From Tissierellales bacterium (lineage in GTDB: Bacteria > Bacillota > Clostridia > Tissierellales > JAOAQY01), in the NCBI GenBank assembly GCA_025210965.1, contig JAOAQY010000197.1, positions 1 through 58,663 of the forward strand: a DNA stretch of 58,663 nucleotides, in the 5' to 3' direction. The position numbers and the translations under genes were made by a program. How positions within the stretch are numbered: position 1 is the stretch's first letter; each line of letters begins with the position of its first letter. Below the pieces are notes generated by a model. The model had not been told where the DNA came from, ran no database searches, and worked only from the letters and a program-made list of their open reading frames with translations. This document shows, in pieces, positions 27,272-34,058 of the stretch.

Positions 27272-28543
27272 TTATACTGTCTCTACTTTTTCAGCTTCGT
27301 TTGTCATATTAGTCGCTTTGCTTTTTTCATCAAAATGACCTAGCAATACCATGAATACACTAAATACAACCATGATGATGCATACGAACCACCATGCAGT
27401 TGTAATATTAGTACTCTCAATTACATTTCCCATAATCATAGGTGATATAGTGAATCCTAATCCTGATATCATAGGTATTATAGCATTCATTCGACCTCTA
27501 TGACTAGATGGCGTATGGTTTGCTATAAATGGCATTGCATTTACAGTGACTGCTATCTCTCCTAGAGTAAATATTCCTACACCGATGAAGAAAAATGCTA
27601 TATTTTGTGTCAGTATAAAAAATAGATATCCTGCTATATACAATAATCCGCCTACTACTATTCTCTGTATTGTTTTTAGTTTGTGAAGTATAAGTGTAAT
27701 CAACGGCGTACAAGCTATAACAACAAATCCGTTGAAACTAGATAAAAATCCATACCACTTTGCTCCCTCTTCAACAACTAAGTCTGTATGAATCGGAACC
27801 ATGAAACTCCACTGTGCGTATACAAAATTGTATCCAAACATTATAAATGCAAATCCAATTAAAACTGGTCTCTTCAATAATACCTTTATTATAGAACCTT
27901 GCTCTTGTTTTTCAAGTTGGCGGTCTACTCCAACATCCTCTTTGGTCAAATGTATAGTCTCTTTTACAAAAATCATGAGAAGTGTTATGGCTATTATTGC
28001 AGTAATTGCATCTCCCCAGAAAAACCAGTGTAAATTGTTTTCAAATAACCATCCACCAATAGCTGGCCCAATTGCAAATCCTAGATTGAAACCCATATAA
28101 GAAAGTGCGTAAGCTGCATCTCTATTTTCAGGTGTCGTTATATCTGCAATTAGTGCGCCATGAGCTGGATCTGCTACTCCATAACAAAAACCTGCTGCCA
28201 TTATCAAATAATATGTCGTCATGGATGGCTCTATAAAACCACACATGATATACAAACCTGCTGCTATTAATTCAAGTGTAACTATTATAACCTTTCTTCC
28301 GAACACATCTGCTAACTTACCTCCTAGTAAACTTGCAAATATAAAAAATATTCCCGGTAGCATCATATACCAACCAGCTTCTTTTTCGCTAAGTCCAATT
28401 TTACTAGTGAGTAAAAGCGTCATCATAGGCCATACAAATGCTCCCATTGCATTGACCATTCTCGATATAAATATGACATATACTTCCCTAGGTAGCCCCA
28501 TATAAGGCTCCAATGATTTTTTGATTTTTTTAGTAATTTCCAA
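27272..28543 (-). CDS. MFS drug exporter under leader-peptide attenuation
   Basis: A 12-helix major facilitator of the DHA1 drug/proton antiporter type, 423 residues, with the loop 2-3 motif GGKLADVFGRK and motif C-like GPAIGG. The start is TTG, 8 nt after GGGAGG. Its transcript begins about 280 nt upstream and passes through a 21-codon leader ORF and an intrinsic terminator before reaching the gene (see the separate entries), which suggests induction by a translation inhibitor. Substrates cannot be told from the sequence. Confidence 0.87.
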   Translation of the reverse strand: MEITKKIKKSLEPYMGLPREVYVIFISRMVNAMGAFVWPMMTLLLTSKIGLSEKEAGWYMMLPGIFFIFASLLGGKLADVFGRKVIIVTLELIAAGLYIMCGFIEPSMTTYYLIMAAGFCYGVADPAHGALIADITTPENRDAAYALSYMGFNLGFAIGPAIGGWLFENNLHWFFWGDAITAIIAITLLMIFVKETIHLTKEDVGVDRQLEKQEQGSIIKVLLKRPVLIGFAFIMFGYNFVYAQWSFMVPIHTDLVVEEGAKWYGFLSSFNGFVVIACTPLITLILHKLKTIQRIVVGGLLYIAGYLFFILTQNIAFFFIGVGIFTLGEIAVTVNAMPFIANHTPSSHRGRMNAIIPMISGLGFTISPMIMGNVIESTNITTAWWFVCIIMVVFSVFMVLLGHFDEKSKATNMTNEAEKVETV

Positions 28544-28609
28544 AATCTATTCCTCCCTCTTTTGGTTCTTTTAACATATGCGCCAAACCTATGTTCTCAA
28601 TTTGGGTAC

Positions 28610-28635
28610 AAAAAAAGAACCTTCTAGCGGTTCTT
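28610..28635 (-). terminator. Leader terminator (attenuator) of the MFS exporter
   Basis: On the minus strand AAGAACC/GGTTCTT (28629-28635 with 28615-28621) with a 7-nt loop is followed by a U-run at 28610-28614. It stands about 65 nt before the MFS start codon, inside its own leader transcript, so it must be bypassed for expression. Confidence 0.8.
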
Positions 28636-28716
28636 CCAAAAGAAATAGATCTATCAAAGTTTGTGGCAAAACACTTCAGCTTTAACCCAATAGTCTAATA
28701 AATTCTGGTAGAATGC

Positions 28717-28782
28717 CTAGAACCTGTGTAATATTTTCTTCTCAAATCCCTTATTTACTACATTATCATCGTACTCTAGCAT
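28717..28782 (-). CDS. Leader peptide of the MFS exporter (21 residues)
   Basis: A short ORF, ATG at 28782, with a GGAG ribosome binding site 9 nt upstream (28792-28795). It encodes 21 residues starting MLEYDDN and ending LHRF. Its final codons AGG TTC TAG contain GGTTCT, which is complementary to the left arm of the terminator at 28610-28635. It lies about 40 nt after the expected transcription start. A ribosome reaching the stop codon would cover this segment. Role as a sensing peptide is inferred. Confidence 0.6.
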   Translation of the reverse strand: MLEYDDNVVNKGFEKKILHRF

Positions 28783-28829
28783 GAGTCACCACTCCTTTTT
28801 TATATTCAAACTGACCTTTGTCTTATCTC

Positions 28830-28859
28830 ATTCTAGTTTCTCTATACCCGTTTTGTCAA
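28830..28859 (-). promoter_or_regulatory. Promoter of the MFS leader transcript
   Basis: On the minus strand TTGACA (28854-28859), 18 nt, TAGAAT (28830-28835). It drives the leader peptide, attenuator and MFS gene. Confidence 0.75.
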
Positions 28860-28884
28860 ATATTTTTTCACATTTGTCATCTAA

Positions 28885-28914
28885 GCGAAACAATGAACAA
28901 CTATTTTGTTTCGC
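28885..28914. promoter_or_regulatory. Inverted repeat between the divergent exporter promoters
   Basis: GCGAAACA (28885-28892) and TGTTTCGC (28907-28914) form an 8-bp inverted repeat with a 14-nt centre, located between the two outward promoters. It could be an operator shared by both transporter units. No regulator gene lies between them. Confidence 0.4.
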
Positions 28915-28950
28915 AAATATTACAATAAGGTTACAAATATGGTTTTTTTA

Positions 28951-28978
28951 TTACTTTTTTTAAATTAAAGGGTATAAT
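28951..28978 (+). promoter_or_regulatory. Promoter of the ABC exporter leader transcript
   Basis: TATAAT at 28973-28978 with a weak -35 (TTACTT, 28951-28956, 16-nt spacing). A 9-bp hairpin (28988-28996 with 29003-29011) follows near the expected 5' end and may stabilise the message. Confidence 0.55.
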
Positions 28979-29051
28979 CTAAGCGTACGTGAAAATATTC
29001 TGATTTTTACGACTTGATTAAAAATTTTAATTTACGAAAGGAGGTCCGATT

Positions 29052-29234
29052 ATGAATACTTTGGTTTATAACGATTTAAGCATTACTAACTCAATTAGAA
29101 ATTCTGTTAAAGTTAATATGAATCTTTCTGTACGTGTGCTTGCTCGCGCTCTATATGGGATTTTTGCGTTTAATTTTGCGGATTTGGGCTTTTTTGGGGA
29201 CCAGTCTGACCAATTTCATAATCGGATGATCTGA
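29052..29234 (+). CDS. Leader peptide upstream of the ABC exporter (60 residues)
   Basis: A 60-codon ORF with an excellent ribosome binding site (GGAGGT 29040-29045, 6 nt spacing). The product begins MNTLVYND and carries a hydrophobic, Phe-rich stretch (YGIFAFNFADLGFFG) near residues 35-49. Two tandem terminators follow directly. The last codons, CGG ATG ATC TGA, include GATGATCTG (29225-29233), which can pair with CAGGTCATC (29261-29269) in the left arm and loop of terminator 1. This is the architecture of a ribosome-mediated attenuator such as bmrB upstream of bmrCD in Bacillus subtilis. I see no domain in the peptide itself. Confidence 0.72.
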   Translation: MNTLVYNDLSITNSIRNSVKVNMNLSVRVLARALYGIFAFNFADLGFFGDQSDQFHNRMI

Positions 29235-29256
29235 TAAGTAAATTTTTCTGCTAATT

Positions 29257-29286
29257 ACCACAGGTCATCTAGCCTGTGGTTTTTTT
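29257..29286 (+). terminator. Attenuator terminator 1 of the ABC exporter
   Basis: ACCACAGG (29257-29264) and CCTGTGGT (29273-29280) form an 8-bp stem, followed by seven Ts (29280-29286). It lies between leader ORF and exporter. Its left arm overlaps the sequence complementary to the end of the leader ORF. Confidence 0.88.
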
Positions 29287-29309
29287 GTACCTTTGTCTAG
29301 TTCTACTCC

Positions 29310-29337
29310 ACCACAGGTGAATACCTGTGGTTTTTTT
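29310..29337 (+). terminator. Attenuator terminator 2 of the ABC exporter
   Basis: ACCACAGGT (29310-29318) and ACCTGTGGT (29323-29331) with loop GAAT, followed by seven Ts. The stem sequence repeats that of terminator 1, so its left arm can pair with the right arm of terminator 1 when that arm is free. Confidence 0.9.
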
Positions 29338-29359
29338 ATACAAAAAAGGAGGTTTTGCT

Positions 29360-29461
29360 ATGTCAAATGTTTTAAAAAACAAGAACCGATCAAATTTAAA
29401 AAAGGTTAGAACTCCACCTATACTCAACTCGTACCCGGAAAATTTATTCACAAGGAGATGA
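29360..29461 (+). CDS. Small ORF overlapping the exporter ribosome binding site (33 residues)
   Basis: ATG at 29360 behind AAAAAAGGAGG, encoding 33 mostly basic residues (begins MSNVLKNKNRSN and ends FTRR). Its last codons ACA AGG AGA TGA form the AGGAGA ribosome binding site of the exporter gene, whose ATG comes 4 nt after the stop. This predicts translational coupling. No homology recognised. Confidence 0.6.
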   Translation: MSNVLKNKNRSNLKKVRTPPILNSYPENLFTRR

Positions 29462-29465
29462 TTTC

Positions 29466-31262
29466 ATGACTACTATAAAGAAAATTTCAGTATTTTTGAA
29501 GCGTAACAAGCTCAGATATTTACTAGCTATGGGAGCTGTCGCTCTAGCTACACTTTTTTCAATGATTAATCCACTTATTATAAGAACAACTATAGATTCA
29601 ATACTTCTAGATAAACCATTAGAATCTGGCATAATAACAGATGTCATAAATTATATTGGTGGAATAGACTTTTTATATGACAACTTATGGATTATTGGAT
29701 TTATTATAATATTTTTTACTGCAATCAGAGGTTTCTTCATGTATTACAAAGGAAAATTAGCAGCTCAAGCCTCTGAAGATAGCGCAAGACAAATGAGGGA
29801 AGCTCTTTATGACCATCTTCAAAGACTTCCATACGATAATCATGTAAAGGCTGAAACCGGTGATTTAATTCAGCGCTGTACCTCTGATGTTGAAACTATA
29901 AGAAAATTTTTGGCTACTCAATTTGTTACAATAGGTCAAGCTGTATTTATGCTGATTTGTTCTATAGCTATCATGTTGAGTCTAAATGTCAAATTGACAC
30001 TTGTTGCCATGTCTATAGTGCCTTTTATATTCTTATTTTCATTCATATTTTTTGTGAAAGTAAAAGAATTTTTCTCTAAATCTGATGAAGCTGAGGGAAA
30101 ATTATCGACTACATTGCAAGAGAATATAACTGGAGTCCGCGTTGTAAGGGCTTTTGCAAAAGAGGAATTGGAAATTGATAAATTCGATGAAAAAAATAAG
30201 AATTTTACTGATTTAACTTATAAATTAATAAAATTATTGGCTATTTACTGGTCTTCATCCGATTTTCTATGCTTGACTCAAGCTGCAATCGTTCTAGTTT
30301 ATGGCTCTTACCTAACTTATATAGGTGAGATAACGCTTGGTACTTTGAGTGTATTTATAACTTATGAAAATATGCTTCTTTGGCCAGTGCGTCAAATGGG
30401 AAGAATTCTAGCAGATATGGGTAAAGCTACTGTTTCTCTAGGCCGTATTCACGATATTTTAGAAATTCCTGCTGAAGATTTTGAAACCGGCAAAAAAGAT
30501 GTAAATGTAAACGGAAATATCACTTTTGACAATGTGTGTTTCTCTTATGATGATGATAGCGATGTGCTAAACAACATATCTTTCAAAATCAAAGCTGGTC
30601 AAACTCTAGCAATTTTAGGTTCTACTGGCTCTGGAAAATCATCATTAGTTCACTTACTGACTAGATTGTATGACTATAAAAGCGGTAGTATCAAAATAGA
30701 TGGTGTCGAATTAAATAGTTTCAACAAACCATTTATAAGAAAGCAGATTGGTTTAGTTCTCCAGGAACCATTTCTATATGCCAAAACTTTATCTGAAAAT
30801 ATCAAGATAGCAAGACCAAATGCTACTGAAGAAGAAATTATAGCTGCTGCTCAAATTGCCTGTGTTCACGATGTAATAGAGGGTTTTGATAAAAGTTACG
30901 ATACTCTTGTCGGTGAAAAGGGAGTTTCTCTCTCTGGTGGTCAAAAGCAAAGAGTTGCAATAGCGAGAACTATACTTACTAATTGTCCTATACTCATATT
31001 TGACGATTCACTAAGTGCTGTTGATACCGAAACAGATTTAAATATAAGAACCGCTCTACAATCTGTAAACAGAAATGCAACAAAGATTATCATTTCTCAT
31101 AGGGTTTCTAGTTTATCTGAGGCTGATTTGATATTGGTGTTAGAAAATGGAAAAATTATGGAATCTGGTAATCATGAAGAACTCATAGCAAATAAAGGTA
31201 TTTATCATCGAATACACAATTTACAAAACAATTTAGATGATGAACTTCCTCTTTCAGTCTAA
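29466..31262 (+). CDS. Heterodimeric ABC multidrug exporter, degenerate-site subunit (BmrC/YheI-like)
   Basis: Half-transporter of 598 residues: six-helix ABC exporter membrane domain (about 1-310) and nucleotide-binding domain. Walker A is GSTGSGKSS, the signature is the canonical LSGGQ, and Walker B reads LIFDDSLSAVD, with Asp replacing the catalytic Glu. That is the mark of the degenerate partner in BmrCD, LmrCD and TM287/288-type heterodimers. Its partner follows 12 nt downstream. Expression passes through a leader peptide and two terminators. Confidence 0.9.
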   Translation: MTTIKKISVFLKRNKLRYLLAMGAVALATLFSMINPLIIRTTIDSILLDKPLESGIITDVINYIGGIDFLYDNLWIIGFIIIFFTAIRGFFMYYKGKLAAQASEDSARQMREALYDHLQRLPYDNHVKAETGDLIQRCTSDVETIRKFLATQFVTIGQAVFMLICSIAIMLSLNVKLTLVAMSIVPFIFLFSFIFFVKVKEFFSKSDEAEGKLSTTLQENITGVRVVRAFAKEELEIDKFDEKNKNFTDLTYKLIKLLAIYWSSSDFLCLTQAAIVLVYGSYLTYIGEITLGTLSVFITYENMLLWPVRQMGRILADMGKATVSLGRIHDILEIPAEDFETGKKDVNVNGNITFDNVCFSYDDDSDVLNNISFKIKAGQTLAILGSTGSGKSSLVHLLTRLYDYKSGSIKIDGVELNSFNKPFIRKQIGLVLQEPFLYAKTLSENIKIARPNATEEEIIAAAQIACVHDVIEGFDKSYDTLVGEKGVSLSGGQKQRVAIARTILTNCPILIFDDSLSAVDTETDLNIRTALQSVNRNATKIIISHRVSSLSEADLILVLENGKIMESGNHEELIANKGIYHRIHNLQNNLDDELPLSV

Positions 31263-31274
31263 GGAGGGATAATT

Positions 31275-33080
31275 ATGGCTGAATTTAAAGAACAAAATTA
31301 CAACAAGAAAGTAGATTTAAGGCTATGGAAAAAACTAATTCGTTACGGTAAAGCCTATAAAAAAGATGCTATATTATTAGCCATTGTGATGGTTGGAGTT
31401 GCGGGAATAGATGCCGCACTCCCTCTTCTCACAAAATACGTCATCGACTATATTATCATACCAAAAGAACTAGATAAATTAGGCTTATTTAGCGCCGCTT
31501 ACGGAGTATTGATTCTAATTCAAAGTGTCAATGTATATTTTCTAATAGCAATAGCTGGCAAGATAGAAATGGGACTCAATTATGAAATACGAAAAGATGG
31601 ATTTAAAAAACTTCAAGAGCTCTCGTTTTCATATTATGATAAGACACCAACTGGCTGGATAATGGCTAGAATGACTTCTGATATTGAGAAATTGAGCTCT
31701 ACTATTTCTTGGGGATTAGTCGATATGATTTGGGCTAATTCTATGATGGCAATAATTGCCGTCGTGATGCTCATAGCTAATTTCAAGCTTGGTCTAATGA
31801 CACTAGCTGTCATACCTATTTTGATAATTGTAAGTATATATTTTCAAAAAAAGATACTTAAATCATATAGAAAAGTTCGAAAGACAAATTCAAAAATTAC
31901 TGGAGCATTCAGTGAAGGTATCATGGGCGCTAAAACTACTAAAACTTTGGTTTTAGAAGATAGCCATCTTAATTCTTTTGAGTCACTTACTAGCAAAATG
32001 AAGAACTCTTCTGTTAGAGCTGCCATATTCTCTTCACTATATCTTCCAGTTGTATTGATTCTTGGAAGTATTGGAACTGCTTTGGTTATGACTTATGGTG
32101 GATATGAGATGTCAGTGGGAACATTAATGCCTGGTACTTTAATTTTATTTATAAATTATACCGTACTTTTCTTTGATCCTATACAAGATCTTGCAAGGAT
32201 ATTTGCAGAACTTCAAAATTCCCAGGCTTCTGCTGAAAGAATTTTGTCTTTGATCGAAACTGAATCTGATATAAAAGATAGAATTTCTTTAGAGTCTTAT
32301 GGAGATGAATTGCCAACCATAAAGGGAAATGTCTGTTTTGATCATGTTGATTTTCACTATGTAGAGGAAGAATCTGTTCTAAAAGATTTTTCTTTAAATG
32401 TAAATGCGGGAGAAACTATTGCTTTAGTTGGCGAAACTGGATCTGGCAAAAGTACTATAGTTAATCTGGTATGTAGATTTTATGAAGCTACTTCTGGTAC
32501 TCTTTCTATAGATGGTATCGACATAAGAGATATACCTCAAAAATGGCTCCATTCTAACATAGGTTACGTACTTCAATCGCCGCATCTATTTAGCGGAACT
32601 ATACGAGATAATATATTGTATTCTAATCCTGATGCTAGCGAATTAGAGATGATACGAGCTGCTAAAATGGTAAAAGCTCATAGTTTTATATCAAAACTTG
32701 AAAATGGATATGATACAGAAGTCGGTGAAGGTGGTAGCCGATTGTCAACTGGTCAAAAACAATTAATTTCGTTTGCAAGGGCTATACTCTGTGATCCTGC
32801 TTTGTTTATACTAGATGAAGCTACTTCTTCTATCGATACTGAAACTGAAGTTTTGATTCAAAAAGCTATAGATGAAGTTTTGCATGGAAGAACTAGTTTT
32901 ATAGTAGCTCACAGACTTTCTACCATTAGAAATGCTGATAGAATTTTGGTTCTAAAAAATGGTAGCATAGTTGAAATTGGATCTCACAAGGAATTGTTGA
33001 ACAAAAAAGGTGCGTATTATAGTCTTTATAAAAAACAATTTTCTGATGAGTACAATATCAATACTTCTATAAAAAATTAG
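31275..33080 (+). CDS. Heterodimeric ABC multidrug exporter, catalytic subunit (BmrD/YheH-like)
   Basis: Half-transporter of 601 residues with the exporter membrane domain and an ATPase with Walker A GETGSGKST, Walker B LFILDEATS with the catalytic Glu, and H-loop VAHRLST. The signature is LSTGQ in place of LSGGQ. The two subunits are complementary: the degenerate composite site combines the Asp Walker B of the first with the altered signature of this one. Confidence 0.9.
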   Translation: MAEFKEQNYNKKVDLRLWKKLIRYGKAYKKDAILLAIVMVGVAGIDAALPLLTKYVIDYIIIPKELDKLGLFSAAYGVLILIQSVNVYFLIAIAGKIEMGLNYEIRKDGFKKLQELSFSYYDKTPTGWIMARMTSDIEKLSSTISWGLVDMIWANSMMAIIAVVMLIANFKLGLMTLAVIPILIIVSIYFQKKILKSYRKVRKTNSKITGAFSEGIMGAKTTKTLVLEDSHLNSFESLTSKMKNSSVRAAIFSSLYLPVVLILGSIGTALVMTYGGYEMSVGTLMPGTLILFINYTVLFFDPIQDLARIFAELQNSQASAERILSLIETESDIKDRISLESYGDELPTIKGNVCFDHVDFHYVEEESVLKDFSLNVNAGETIALVGETGSGKSTIVNLVCRFYEATSGTLSIDGIDIRDIPQKWLHSNIGYVLQSPHLFSGTIRDNILYSNPDASELEMIRAAKMVKAHSFISKLENGYDTEVGEGGSRLSTGQKQLISFARAILCDPALFILDEATSSIDTETEVLIQKAIDEVLHGRTSFIVAHRLSTIRNADRILVLKNGSIVEIGSHKELLNKKGAYYSLYKKQFSDEYNINTSIKN

Positions 33081-33088
33081 CATAATAG

Positions 33089-33138
33089 AAGCTGAGAATC
33101 TGTAGAGTTAAACTATTCTACTATTCTCAGCTTTATTC
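33089..33138. terminator. Terminator hairpin after the ABC exporter
   Basis: An 11-bp stem AAGCTGAGAAT/ATTCTCAGCTT with an inner GTAGA/TCTAC pair. The U-run is weak on both strands. Confidence 0.7.
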
Positions 33139-33180
33139 CTTAATCAGCATTTTCTATTAATCAATATTTTTCATCAATCA

Positions 33181-33444
33181 CTATTTATTTCCATAGTGCT
33201 TTCTATAAAATTCCTTTAATTCTGATTTCTTTACTTCATCTAATCCATGCCAGCGAATTCCCTGTATAGCACCTTCTAGAGCATATAATGTGTTTAGACA
33301 TGCGCTTTGGTCAGCTTTTTTGATTCTCTCAAAGCTAGCTTTGCTGCCAAATACTACTAAGTCGGATGGATTGTCTATACCTGCTCTTTCTAATTTGCCC
33401 TCCAAAACTTTACCTATGTTTGGCATTTCGGATAATTTACCCAT
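33181..33444 (-). CDS. TfoX C-terminal domain protein
   Basis: A small protein of 87 residues that consists only of the TfoX_C fold (helix-hairpin-helix-like start MPNIGKVLEGKLERAGI, then ACLNTLYALEGAIQGIRWH). In proteobacteria this domain is the rear half of the competence regulator Sxy/TfoX; single-domain versions are common in Bacillota and have no assigned role. The start follows GGGGGAAG. Confidence 0.85.
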   Translation of the reverse strand: MGKLSEMPNIGKVLEGKLERAGIDNPSDLVVFGSKASFERIKKADQSACLNTLYALEGAIQGIRWHGLDEVKKSELKEFYRKHYGNK

Positions 33445-33611
33445 ATATCTTCCCCCAGTTCGAATTATATTTCTGATATCTCTTCTAACACTATACCCTT
33501 TTTCGCAAATAATCTCAAATTTTACGTTCTATTTGTATCTATCTTTTTGTAGTAAATATTTCACTTCTCTGTGCTATAATATAGCCATCAAATATTTTAG
33601 GAGGTATTTAT

Positions 33612-34058
33612 ATGTTAGAACAATTTATAGAAAAATATAGAAACAAGGATTTGTATGATTTAAGCTGCTCTGAAACTATTGTTATGGCTGCATCTGATGC
33701 TTATTCTCTTGATCTGTCTGAAGATTTTTTCCATGCTATGGCTCCATTTAGTGGAGGAATGTATCAAGATGAAGCCTGCGGTGCTCTAACTGGCGGACTT
33801 GCAATTATAGGTGTGGTTTTTACTGAAAAACGTGCTCACGATTCTGAAATTTTAAAAGAGATAAATGCATATTTTTTCGAAAATTTTAAAAAGCGACTAT
33901 CATGTACTCATTGTGAAAAATTAAAAGAGCTCCACCGCCGTGAAGATGTAGGATGTAATCCTGTAATCTTTGAAGCCGGTGAAGCTCTAGAAGAAACTAT
34001 TAATAAATTTGCTACAAAAACTTATTGCAAAATCAATCCATCCAAGCTCCAAAACTAG
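33612..34058 (+). CDS. C_GCAxxG_C_C family putative redox protein
   Basis: A protein of 148 residues with the family's spaced cysteines: C in LSCSET, the core EACGALTGG, CTHC, and a final C in DVGCNP. These are thought to bind a metal or act in redox chemistry; the function is not established. The start follows TAGGAGG. Its last 26 nt overlap the end of nadE on the other strand. Confidence 0.82.
   Translation: MLEQFIEKYRNKDLYDLSCSETIVMAASDAYSLDLSEDFFHAMAPFSGGMYQDEACGALTGGLAIIGVVFTEKRAHDSEILKEINAYFFENFKKRLSCTHCEKLKELHRREDVGCNPVIFEAGEALEETINKFATKTYCKINPSKLQN

Noticed and set aside
28610-28782. T-box leader upstream of the MFS gene
   Set aside because: There is no AGGGTGGNACCGCG T-box sequence and no specifier loop; the leader-peptide model fits better.
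29269-29451. 60-codon ORF on the minus strand over the attenuator
   Set aside because: It runs antisense through both terminators and the mini-ORF, lacks a ribosome binding site and has no recognisable features.
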